Assembly (NCBI GenBank): GCA_964022665.1
Contig: CAXIDF010000017.1
Location: forward strand, 26,628 to 90,627
DNA length: 64,000 nucleotides
Source: Haliea sp964022665
GTDB taxonomy: Bacteria > Pseudomonadota > Gammaproteobacteria > Pseudomonadales > Halieaceae
Direction: 5' to 3'
The stretch's first letter is position 1. Each line of letters opens with the position of its first letter. The translations under genes were made by a program, and so were the position numbers. Below the pieces are notes generated by a model. The model searched no databases, was not told where the DNA came from, and saw nothing but the letters and a program-made list of their open reading frames with translations. Below are positions 42,330 through 50,117 of this stretch, piece after piece.

Positions 42330-43853
42330 TCAAGGGGCTTTCTCATTGCCACCGCTATCCGGGTCTGTCGCGCTGAGCCCGGACACCACCGTGTCGTCCG
42401 CGCCACCGCGTGAGGCGTCGAAGCGCCGCTGCCAGATCGCCATCTTGCGCTTGCGCCGGCGCCGATACACCCAGAACGCCACGGCCAGCGCCAGCAGCAA
42501 CAGCGCGATGAGCGTCACCGCCGGGCGCTGCAGGTCCTGTTCGGGGACCTCGGCGGGGCGCGTACTGATAGCGGGCGCGGTTTCCTCGGCGATCACTTCC
42601 ACGTACAGGGGCAGCTCGCGCTCAAGTGTTTCGCCACGCAGCTGCACAAGCACCTGATAGCGGCCACCCCGCTCGAATGCGGGAACGCTGACTCGGTATT
42701 CACCGGTTGCGGGAACCGGGTAGCGGCCGCTGACGTCAATCGACTCGCTGTATCCGTCCGGGCCGGTCACTTGCACGGCCAGCGTGAACAGCTGCAGCAA
42801 CTCGGGCTGGGAGATAACTCCCTCGGCATCGCGCAGGCGGATACCCAGTTCCGTCACCCGTCCTGCCGGCAGGCTGTTGGGTAGCGGGTCGACTTCCAGC
42901 TTCAGCTCGGAAATCACCGACACCCGGCTGCGTGCGCCATCCGGTGCGGCCAATGTCCAGGCGCCACGTTCCGGGGATGTCACCGTCACCAGCGCGAACT
43001 GGCTGCTCTCGAACCAGTCGACGCCCTCAGCACTCTGCTCCGGGGTATAAACGCTGCCGGCGGGGCTGGTAAGCGTCACTTCGGCGCCGGCCTCCTGCAG
43101 AAAAACCAGTGCTGTGAACTCGTCTACTGTGTCGTCAATGAGAAAAATATTGCCCACGATCGGCACCCGTGCCGTCGGTGCGACCATTTCCAGCGACTGC
43201 ACGAAGATCTCGGTAAGCTGGGCTGCGGTGCGCGCCTTTTCCGCGAGCCCTGCCGTGCTGTTGGCGAGCGCGCGCAGGAACGTCCAGTCCGCCTCCTCCG
43301 ACAGGGCAATGGTGTGCACCGGGATACCCGTCGCGCCCAGCTTAGGTGCAGTATTCGCCAACAGGTCGCGTGCTGCGGTGGCGTTCGCCATGGGCGAAGC
43401 GGAAAGATCCACCTTGCCGTCCGTTAACAACACCACGCTGGTGCGGTAGGTGGGATCCATGCTGCCAAGGTCATAGGTGGCCGCTGCCAGCGCCGCCGGA
43501 ATATTGGTGCGCTGGCCTGAGTTATCGATACGAGCCACAGCATCCAGTGCGCGCTCCCGCCATTGGGCATCGACAACCTGGTGAGGAACAATCTGCTGTA
43601 CGTCCTCACCGAAAATCCATACCCCGGCGCGCGCACCGTCGGGCAAAAGGCGGACGATCAATTCCAGAGCGGGCCCGCGCAGGTTGTCCGGGTCGGACTC
43701 TTTCATACTGCCCGAGATATCGATCAACAGGCGCAGGTCGGGTTGCGGGCCCAACGGCGTTTGCGCCTGCAGGTGTGTCGAGGCACTGAGCAGTAGCGCA
43801 CAGAGCAGGACAAAACGTGAGATGAATCCAGTTGGTCTTTGCAGAACAGACAT
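42330..43853 (-). CDS. Signal-peptide VWA protein with C-terminal membrane anchor
   Basis: A 507-residue protein: signal peptide (about 1-30), VWA domain with D-x-S-x-S at 45-49 (LLIDISGSMK), a long beta-rich region (about 240-430) and a membrane helix (about 447-465). A basic stop-transfer RRRRKRK and a cytoplasmic tail follow. The VWA domain should face the periplasm. It is encoded between a small membrane protein and MoxR/CoxE genes, suggesting one envelope-spanning system. Function unknown. Confidence 0.82.
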   Translation of the reverse strand: MSVLQRPTGFISRFVLLCALLLSASTHLQAQTPLGPQPDLRLLIDISGSMKESDPDNLRGPALELIVRLLPDGARAGVWIFGEDVQQIVPHQVVDAQWRERALDAVARIDNSGQRTNIPAALAAATYDLGSMDPTYRTSVVLLTDGKVDLSASPMANATAARDLLANTAPKLGATGIPVHTIALSEEADWTFLRALANSTAGLAEKARTAAQLTEIFVQSLEMVAPTARVPIVGNIFLIDDTVDEFTALVFLQEAGAEVTLTSPAGSVYTPEQSAEGVDWFESSQFALVTVTSPERGAWTLAAPDGARSRVSVISELKLEVDPLPNSLPAGRVTELGIRLRDAEGVISQPELLQLFTLAVQVTGPDGYSESIDVSGRYPVPATGEYRVSVPAFERGGRYQVLVQLRGETLERELPLYVEVIAEETAPAISTRPAEVPEQDLQRPAVTLIALLLLALAVAFWVYRRRRKRKMAIWQRRFDASRGGADDTVVSGLSATDPDSGGNEKAP

Positions 43854-43868
43854 AACAGCTCCTCCGGA

Positions 43869-44222
43869 TCAGTGATCGCCAGGTGCATGCCGTGCGCGGC
43901 GCAACACGGTGAAATACAGTAACAGGGTCAGCAACAACGCAAGCCCCAGGGCAGCCGCCAGCGGTCTAACCGCGTGCGCGGCGGCCTCTGGCCCCGCTGT
44001 CAGCATCTGGAATGCAGCGACAACAAGCGCGGGGGCAAACGTATTGACGCCTTCGTAAGGGTAGGCCGGTGTCATCAACAGCGCCGCCCCTGCCAACAGC
44101 AGCAACCAACGCCAGAGCGGGCTCCAACGGCGCCGCAGCCACCAGAACAGCGCACCCAGCGCACACAGCGCCGCGCCGAGGTAGACCAGCGTAGCAACGA
44201 GATAATCCGACTGCCCGGTCAT
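43869..44222 (-). CDS. Small polytopic membrane protein
   Basis: A 117-residue protein with three likely membrane helices (about 8-29, 36-56 and 86-108). The ATG at 44222 has a strong GGAGGAACC ribosome-binding site and overlaps the ycgN stop (ATGA); a longer frame upstream is less likely. No family recognised. It is 15 bp from the VWA membrane protein and may be its partner. Confidence 0.72.
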   Translation of the reverse strand: MTGQSDYLVATLVYLGAALCALGALFWWLRRRWSPLWRWLLLLAGAALLMTPAYPYEGVNTFAPALVVAAFQMLTAGPEAAAHAVRPLAAALGLALLLTLLLYFTVLRRARHAPGDH

Positions 44223-44668
44223 AGCGGTTCCTCCTGCACCCATCGCACAATATGTTCCTCATGGCTATCCGGGTGCACGTGATCTTCAGAGACTACACGT
44301 CCACGCACGGAAATGCCCGCCCTGTGTACGGAGTCGGCATCGCCAGACAGCAATGGGTGCCAAGGATAGAGCGGCTCGCCACGGGCACGCAAACGGTAGG
44401 CGCAGGTGGCGGGCAACCAGGCCAGCGCCTCGGCAATATTGACTGGCTGCAGGGTAATGCAGTCGGCGACAAGACGGCTGCGTTGCGTGTATTCGCGGCA
44501 CCGACAGCTCTCGCTATGCAAATAGCGACAGCTGACTCGTGTGTAGAACACTTCGCCACTGTCGGCATCCTCGAGCTTGTGCAGGCAACAGCGGGCACAG
44601 CCGTCACAGAGCGCTTCCCACTGGCTCGGCGTCAGGGCGTCCAGTGGTTGCTCCCACCAGTCAGTCAC
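44219..44668 (-). CDS. ycgN: YcgN family cysteine-cluster protein
   Basis: A 149-residue protein with the UPF0153-type cysteine cluster CDGCARCCLHKL and further Cys residues (SCRYL, SCRCREY), which probably bind a metal. Function unknown. It starts with GTG, overlaps ycgL by 8 bp, and sits in the conserved rnd-ycgL-ycgN order. Confidence 0.88.
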   Translation of the reverse strand: MTDWWEQPLDALTPSQWEALCDGCARCCLHKLEDADSGEVFYTRVSCRYLHSESCRCREYTQRSRLVADCITLQPVNIAEALAWLPATCAYRLRARGEPLYPWHPLLSGDADSVHRAGISVRGRVVSEDHVHPDSHEEHIVRWVQEEPL

Positions 44669-44933
44669 GGGCGCTCTCCCGCTGTTTCAAAACAGCATCC
44701 GCCGGCGGCATTTGCAGGAAAAAACCCTGCGCCTCGATTGCGGCCAACACCTCCGCCGCTGCGACCCGCGCCAGCTTCCGGCCTTCCGACAGGGCTATAA
44801 CAAGCACAGCTTGTGGTTCGCCGAAGCGCGCCATAAGGGCTTCGGGCACACGGGCACAACCCTCTGCCTTGTCCACGTACAGATACATTTCCGCTTTCAA
44901 CGGACTGCGAAACACCTGGCAAATACGGGTCAC
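44661..44933 (-). CDS. ycgL: YcgL domain protein
   Basis: A 90-residue protein of the YcgL family: CQVFRSPLKAEMYLYV, VPEALMARFGEP, and GFFLQMPP near the C-terminus. Function unknown. It starts with GTG, overlapping the rnd stop by 4 bp. Confidence 0.88.
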   Translation of the reverse strand: MTRICQVFRSPLKAEMYLYVDKAEGCARVPEALMARFGEPQAVLVIALSEGRKLARVAAAEVLAAIEAQGFFLQMPPADAVLKQRESARD

Positions 44934-46045
44934 GGTCCCTTCTCCTCAAGCAGCTTGCGCAACGGAGCAATGACTCGCTCGGCACGCCAGCCCGACCAGC
45001 TCACCGGGCTCTCCTGCACCTCGCCGCGCTGCTGCCGTAGCAGGAGTTCATAGTCGCGCGCCGCGAGCAGTGCCTCGGGGGCGGTATTGAGTTCACCGGC
45101 GATCTCCCGCGCGCGTTGCTTCAATGCCTGCAACAGTTTACGCCCCGCCGGATCCAGCGGTTGTGGCAGTCGCTCGGGCAACTGGTCCTCGGGACAGTCG
45201 CGCTGCGCGGCCAGTAATTCCAGCAACGCATTGCCGTCGCGACGCAGTGTGCCGCCACTGAGCAGCCCAAGCATTTCCAGAGCCGTCATCGACTGCGGGT
45301 CGGCCTCGGCGATCCCGAAACAGGCGGCGTCATCAATCACCCAACCGCGGGGTTTGTTACGCTCGCGCGCTGCGGTTTCGCGCCAGGCACAGAGCGCTAT
45401 CAGCCTGGCGGTGGCACGGCGATCCAGTTTCCAGGCCGATTTGATGCGCGCCACACCACTGCCTGCAGGTACGCGGTACGCCGCCAGCACATCCGCGCCG
45501 TCAGCCAGCAGCCAGTCCAGCTTGCCCTGTGCCGCACAGCCGGCAGCGAGGCGTCGCCAAACGGGCAGCAGGTGTGCCACATCCTGCGCCGCATACTCGC
45601 ACTGTGCTGCGCTCAACGGGCGTTGCAGCCAATCCGAACGGGTTTCGTCCTTAGGTATATCAACCCCCTCGCAGGCGAGAACCAGCGCGCGGTAACCGAT
45701 ACCGAAACCCATATTGAGCAGCGCCGCGGCGCGCTGGGTGTCAAACAGCGGCTCGGGGAGCACACCCAGCCAGCGATCGAACACCTCCAGGTCTTCACTG
45801 GGCGAGTGCAACACCTTCACCGTATTCGGGTCCTGCATCAGCCGGCGCAGCGGTTGCAGGTTACTCAACTGCAGTGGATCGACCAGCCAGGCTTCATCGC
45901 CAAAACAGAGTTGCACCAGGGCCACCTCGGGGAAAAAGGTGTTGCGGCGCATGAATTCCGTATCGACCGCCACGGCAGGCGCGCCTGCAAAACGCTCAAG
46001 CATTGTCTCCAGCGCACTGTCAGACTCGATCAAATGCCACTGCAT
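44930..46045 (-). CDS. rnd: Ribonuclease D
   Basis: A 371-residue 3'-5' exoribonuclease of tRNA maturation. DEDDy residues are Asp28/Glu30 (VDTEF), Asp85 (SPSEDLEVF), Tyr151 and Asp155 (EYAAQDVAHL). One or two C-terminal HRDC domains follow. It starts directly after recR, whose stop abuts at 46046. Confidence 0.94.
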   Translation of the reverse strand: MQWHLIESDSALETMLERFAGAPAVAVDTEFMRRNTFFPEVALVQLCFGDEAWLVDPLQLSNLQPLRRLMQDPNTVKVLHSPSEDLEVFDRWLGVLPEPLFDTQRAAALLNMGFGIGYRALVLACEGVDIPKDETRSDWLQRPLSAAQCEYAAQDVAHLLPVWRRLAAGCAAQGKLDWLLADGADVLAAYRVPAGSGVARIKSAWKLDRRATARLIALCAWRETAARERNKPRGWVIDDAACFGIAEADPQSMTALEMLGLLSGGTLRRDGNALLELLAAQRDCPEDQLPERLPQPLDPAGRKLLQALKQRAREIAGELNTAPEALLAARDYELLLRQQRGEVQESPVSWSGWRAERVIAPLRKLLEEKGP

Positions 46046-46654
46046 TCAGGCGCCTCCACTGAGTTGGCGGCGGCCGGTAAAGGCGTGCGCAAGCGTATTG
46101 CCATCGACATATTCCAGTTCGCCACCCAGGGGCACACCGTGGGCAATGCGCGACACGCGAATACCGCGCGGCAGCAGCATGTCCGATAAATAATAGGCCG
46201 TTGCCTCCCCTTCCACAGTGGGGTTGGTGGCCAGAATCACCTCGGTGATGCCCTCCTCCACCACCCGCGCCTGGAACTTGTCCAGACCGATTTCAGCTGG
46301 GCCAATGCCATCTATCGGGGAGAGATGCCCCATCAGCACAAAATACAGGCCCCGATAGCTCCCACTCTGCTCTACGGCGAGCACATCCGCCGGCGTTTCC
46401 AGCACGCAGATGGTCTGGCGATCGCGCCGCGGATCAACGCAGATTTCGCACACGTCGAGCTCGCTGAAGTTCCGGCACTGCGTGCAGTGGTCGATGCGAT
46501 CCATGGCGACGCGCAAGGCCTCAGCGAGCGCGAGCGCTCCCGCCCGATCGCGCTCGAGCAGGTGCATTGACATGCGCTGGGCGGACTTGGGACCGACGCC
46601 CGGCAAACACCGCAGCGCATCTATCAATTGCCCGAGGGCGGGGCTGAATTTCAT
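46046..46654 (-). CDS. recR: Recombination mediator RecR
   Basis: A 202-residue protein: N-terminal helix-hairpin-helix (LPGVGPKSAQRM), zinc ligands Cys57, Cys60, Cys69 and Cys72, and a TOPRIM domain (CVLETPADVLAVEQSG). It acts with RecF/RecO to load RecA at gaps. The dnaX-ybaB-recR order is widely conserved. Confidence 0.97.
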   Translation of the reverse strand: MKFSPALGQLIDALRCLPGVGPKSAQRMSMHLLERDRAGALALAEALRVAMDRIDHCTQCRNFSELDVCEICVDPRRDRQTICVLETPADVLAVEQSGSYRGLYFVLMGHLSPIDGIGPAEIGLDKFQARVVEEGITEVILATNPTVEGEATAYYLSDMLLPRGIRVSRIAHGVPLGGELEYVDGNTLAHAFTGRRQLSGGA

Positions 46655-46661
46655 GGTCTCC

Positions 46662-46982
46662 TCAAAACGGCAGCTTGAAGCCCGGGGGGAGGTTCATGCC
46701 CGAGGCCAGGCCCGCCATGGATTCGCGATTCTGTGCCTCTACCCGGCGCACGGCGTCGTTTACCGCCGCGGCCAACAGGTCTTCGAGCACCTCTCGCGAC
46801 TCGCTGAGCACGCTGTCATCAATGCGCACCTGTTTGACGTCGTGGCGCCCGGTCATAGTCACGCGCACCAGGCCAGCTCCCGCTTCACCGGTAACCTCTT
46901 TCTGTGCCAGCTCTTCCTGCGCCTTCTGCATGTCGGCCTGCATTTTCTGCGCCTGTTGCATCAGGTCGTTAATACCTTTCAT
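46662..46982 (-). CDS. ybaB: YbaB/EbfC nucleoid-associated protein
   Basis: A 106-residue DNA-binding protein: N-terminal coiled helix MKGINDLMQQAQKMQADMQ (start only), then the conserved VRVTMTGRHDVKQVRIDDS core. It forms dimers that bind DNA; its role is probably in nucleoid organisation and repair. It is encoded between dnaX and recR. Confidence 0.96.
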   Translation of the reverse strand: MKGINDLMQQAQKMQADMQKAQEELAQKEVTGEAGAGLVRVTMTGRHDVKQVRIDDSVLSESREVLEDLLAAAVNDAVRRVEAQNRESMAGLASGMNLPPGFKLPF

Positions 46983-46991
46983 CTGTTTTCC

Positions 46992-48644
46992 TCACGAATC
47001 CAGGGGCGTTATGGAACCCCGATCCAGTTCACCATCGAAACGCTGAATGAGTTGCTGTACGCGAACGTCACTCTCAATAGCAGCCTCGGCCTCACGCTGG
47101 CGCTCTTCCCGCTCGCGGGCCAGACGCATGGCGGGCGTCTCCCCGGAGGGGCGGCCGGGCTCTATGGAAACTGACACCGGCGTGTCGAAGTAGTTCTGCA
47201 AAGCCAGGCGGATACGCTCGGCATGTCCTGGGTTGAAAAGCCCCAGTTGATTGTCGTCCAGCACAAAGCGGAAATCACTGCCTTGCTGCTGTTCCAGCGC
47301 GCAATGCGAGGCAATACTCAGCACCATGCCAGCCAGACCCAGCCGCGCCAGCAAATCGGGCCATTCGGCGCAGGTAGTCAGTGCCGGCGAGCTGGAGCGA
47401 TCCAGTTGCATGCTGGCGACAGGCGCTGGCGGCTGCGGTACGACGGGTTCGGGTATCGGCGTCTCCGGCTGCGCGGCACCGGCGTTGGCGCCACCCGTCT
47501 CAGGCCCCGAGGCAGAGGGTTCACCCTCCAACGAGGGCAGGCTTCCGTCGTCAGGCAGCAGCGCCGGGCGAAAGGCCAGCATACGCAGGACGGTCATCTC
47601 GAATCCGCTGCGCGGGTCGGCGGCGTGCGGCAGGTCGCGCTTGCCATTGAGCGCCATCTGGTAGAAAAGCTGCGCGTCTTCCGCGGTCAGTGCGGCGGCA
47701 AGATTCACTACACGCTCTGCATCACCGCGGCTGGTATCGGCGTGATCGGGCAGCATCTGGGCAACCGCAACCCGGTGCAGAAGGCCCAACAGTTCCGCCA
47801 GTGCGGAGTCGAAATCCGGTGCATGTTCCGCCATGTGCGCGACCGCGGCGAGTGCAGCCGCTGCGTCGCCCGCCGCCACGGCCTCCAGCACGGCATACAC
47901 GAAGGTCATATCCACCGTGCCCAGCATGCTGCGCACTCCCGCCTCGGTGATGCCACCGGCACCGAATGCAATGGCTTGATCAGTGAGGCTCAAGGCGTCG
48001 CGCATGCTGCCATCAGCAGAGCGCCCCAGCAGCCACAGCGCCGGTTCCTCGTAACGGATCATCTCGGTATCCAGCACCACCGCCAGGTGCGCCGCGATCT
48101 GCTCTGGCACCATGTTCTTCAGGTTGAACTGCAGACAGCGCGACAACACCGTAGCCGGCAGCTTCTGGGGATCGGTTGTGGCGAGCAGGAACTTGACGTG
48201 CGGCGGCGGCTCTTCGAGCGTTTTCAGCAGCGCATTGAAGCTGCTGTTGGACAGCATATGGACTTCGTCGATCAGATAGACCTTATAGCGCGAACGCGTG
48301 GGCGCATACTGCACATTTTCCAGCAGTTCCCGCGTGTCCTCCACCTTGGTGCGCGAGGCTGCGTCGACCTCGAGCAGATCCACACTGCGCCCCTCGGCGA
48401 TTTCCAGACAGGAACTGCAGCTGCCGCAGGGTTCAGAACTAACGCCTGCTTCGCAGTTCAGGCTTTTGGCGAGAATTCGCGCGATCGTGGTCTTGCCCAC
48501 GCCGCGCGTGCCGGTAAACAGGTACGCGTGATGCAGGCGGTCGTGGTCCAGCGCGTTCACCAGCGCTTGCAATACGTGTTCCTGACCCACCATTTCGCTG
48601 AAACGACGGGGCCGCCACTTGCGTGCGAGTACCTGATAGGACAT
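46992..48644 (-). CDS. dnaX: DNA polymerase III subunits gamma/tau
   Basis: A 550-residue clamp-loader subunit: Walker A GTRGVGKT (45-52), zinc ligands Cys64, Cys73, Cys76 and Cys79, and DEVHMLS. The C-terminal third carries the tau region. The ATG at 48644 (MSYQVLARKWRPR) is the family start. I see no A-rich slippery heptamer, so a gamma product by the E. coli frameshift mechanism is not evident. Confidence 0.96.
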   Translation of the reverse strand: MSYQVLARKWRPRRFSEMVGQEHVLQALVNALDHDRLHHAYLFTGTRGVGKTTIARILAKSLNCEAGVSSEPCGSCSSCLEIAEGRSVDLLEVDAASRTKVEDTRELLENVQYAPTRSRYKVYLIDEVHMLSNSSFNALLKTLEEPPPHVKFLLATTDPQKLPATVLSRCLQFNLKNMVPEQIAAHLAVVLDTEMIRYEEPALWLLGRSADGSMRDALSLTDQAIAFGAGGITEAGVRSMLGTVDMTFVYAVLEAVAAGDAAAALAAVAHMAEHAPDFDSALAELLGLLHRVAVAQMLPDHADTSRGDAERVVNLAAALTAEDAQLFYQMALNGKRDLPHAADPRSGFEMTVLRMLAFRPALLPDDGSLPSLEGEPSASGPETGGANAGAAQPETPIPEPVVPQPPAPVASMQLDRSSSPALTTCAEWPDLLARLGLAGMVLSIASHCALEQQQGSDFRFVLDDNQLGLFNPGHAERIRLALQNYFDTPVSVSIEPGRPSGETPAMRLAREREERQREAEAAIESDVRVQQLIQRFDGELDRGSITPLDS

Positions 48645-48718
48645 GTCAGACTGGCCTTGCCGAAAAGCGCCAAGGATACACCACCCCCGGGGAAGGGGCA
48701 CAGGCAATTCGGGAAAGA

Positions 48719-48828
48719 GGCAACCCGGGCAGCCACACCCCGGCACACGCATCAGTAACTACCGTTGCTCCCTTCCGGGCCTGGCGGGGTTCGCTACCTG
48801 GCGTTGCGAGGGGACCACCCGGGTCACC
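48719..48828 (-). ncRNA. ffs: 4.5S signal recognition particle RNA
   Basis: A minus-strand RNA of about 110 nt. The conserved SRP tetraloop/Ffh-binding core CCAGGCCCGGAAGGGAGCA is present (apical half, revcomp of about 48765-48785). The ends pair as GGTGACCCGGG with CCCGGGTTGCC over 11 positions (one G-U), which sets the boundaries. It lies 75 bp upstream of dnaX, as in Pseudomonas. The exact termini are inferred from pairing. Confidence 0.93.
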
Positions 48829-48941
48829 GGGGCGGCATTCTCCTTTAATCGCCCCCCAGCTGCAACCACTTACGCACGCCCGCGGACGGGTCACTGCCAA
48901 CACTGTCGCCCGGGCCGGTTGTACAGAACGCTTCCAATTCG

Positions 48942-48982
48942 ATGTTAATTACTCTAACATTAAATGTTACTGCCATTAACAT
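48942..48982 (+). promoter_or_regulatory. Tandem perfect dyads, probable TetR operator of the RND operon
   Basis: ATGTTA-N7-TAACAT occurs twice: 48942-48960 and 48964-48982. The dyad centres are 22 bp apart, about two helical turns, so two repressor dimers could bind on one face. The adaptor gene starts at 48997. A candidate -35 TTGTAC (48919-48924) puts the first dyad over the -10. The TetR gene ending this operon is the obvious candidate repressor. Confidence 0.78.
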
Positions 48983-48996
48983 TCGAGCTCCAGCCC

Positions 48997-50115
48997 ATGC
49001 CGGTTTCGCTTCCACATCGCTACGCCACCTTTCTGCTGAGCCTTATGGCCGCGGTGCTGGCCACCGCGCTACTGACGGTTGCCATCACCCTGCGCGCCGA
49101 CTCAGAGGAGCAGCCAACACCCGCTCCCCTGCCCGTTGCGGTGTTGCCGTTTGTCGAGGAGAACAGCTACACCGAAGCCATACAGCTCTCCGGAGTCGTA
49201 CAGGCCAAGGCGCGCGCCCAGCTCGCTTTTGAAGTGCCGGGCCTGCTACTGGACCTCACGGTAGAGGAAGGCAGCGCCGTGACCGCCGGACAGATCCTCG
49301 GGCGGCTCGACACCCGCCAGCTGCAGGCACAGAAAAACATGGCCAATGCAGACCTGGCGAGTGTGGACGCCGAGCTGCAATTGGCGCGCCTGCGCCTCGA
49401 GCGCAGCGAGCGCTTGCGTAAAACCGGCGCCGTGTCAGCTCAGGATTACGATGAAGCCCGCTTGACGGCGGATGCGCTGGACAACCGCAAAGGCGCGGTG
49501 CTGGCGAGACTGGAAACCCTGGATATCGACCTGGAAAAGTCAGCGCTCAGAGCGCCCTATGACGGGGTTGTCGCCTCGCGCCATCTGGATCCGGGGACGG
49601 TATTGCAGGCGGGTGAGCCGGTCATGCAGCTGGTCTCGGTGGACGCGCTGGAAGCGCGCATCGGCATTCCCGCTGCGCGACTCAGTGAGCTCGAGCCAGG
49701 GGCACGCTACACACTGCAACTGCGCACCGGTACCATTGAAGCGTCCCTGGAAGCCCTGCGCCGGGATGTGGATACCCGGACACACACAGCACTCGCGGTC
49801 TTTCAGTTGGCACCCGCCACTGCAGTACTCGATGGTGAAGTGGTCAGCGTGACGCTCAATCGCAGTGTACAGGCACGAGGTGGTTGGGTGCCTCTCAGTG
49901 CTCTGCTTGAAGGCGAGCGTGGCGCCTGGACGGTGTTGCGTATCGAAGAACAGCACGATGGTCGCCATGTCGCCCTGCGCGAGGCTGTCGAGGTGCTCGC
50001 TGTGAAGGCTGACCAGGCGTTTGTCCGTGGCAGTCTGCAGGCGGGGCACAGCGTTGTGTCCGACGGCATACACCGCATTGCCGCAGGGACAACCGTGCAA
50101 CCTGTGGAGTACTGA
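48997..50115 (+). CDS. RND efflux periplasmic adaptor (HlyD/MFP family)
   Basis: A 372-residue membrane-fusion protein: N-terminal membrane anchor (about 9-32), lipoyl half-motif LAFEVPGLLLDLTVEEGSAV (boundary), a short coiled-coil hairpin (about 105-165), and the second lipoyl half APYDGVVASRHLDPGTVL. The ATG at 48997 is preferred. An earlier in-frame ATG at 48964 lies inside the second operator dyad. It links the inner-membrane permease to an outer-membrane channel not encoded here. Confidence 0.9.
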   Translation: MPVSLPHRYATFLLSLMAAVLATALLTVAITLRADSEEQPTPAPLPVAVLPFVEENSYTEAIQLSGVVQAKARAQLAFEVPGLLLDLTVEEGSAVTAGQILGRLDTRQLQAQKNMANADLASVDAELQLARLRLERSERLRKTGAVSAQDYDEARLTADALDNRKGAVLARLETLDIDLEKSALRAPYDGVVASRHLDPGTVLQAGEPVMQLVSVDALEARIGIPAARLSELEPGARYTLQLRTGTIEASLEALRRDVDTRTHTALAVFQLAPATAVLDGEVVSVTLNRSVQARGGWVPLSALLEGERGAWTVLRIEEQHDGRHVALREAVEVLAVKADQAFVRGSLQAGHSVVSDGIHRIAAGTTVQPVEY

Positions 50116-50117
50116 AC

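Noticed and set aside
46992..48644. Programmed frameshift producing a gamma subunit in dnaX
   Set aside because: No A-AAA-AAG-type slippery heptamer is visible in the gene.
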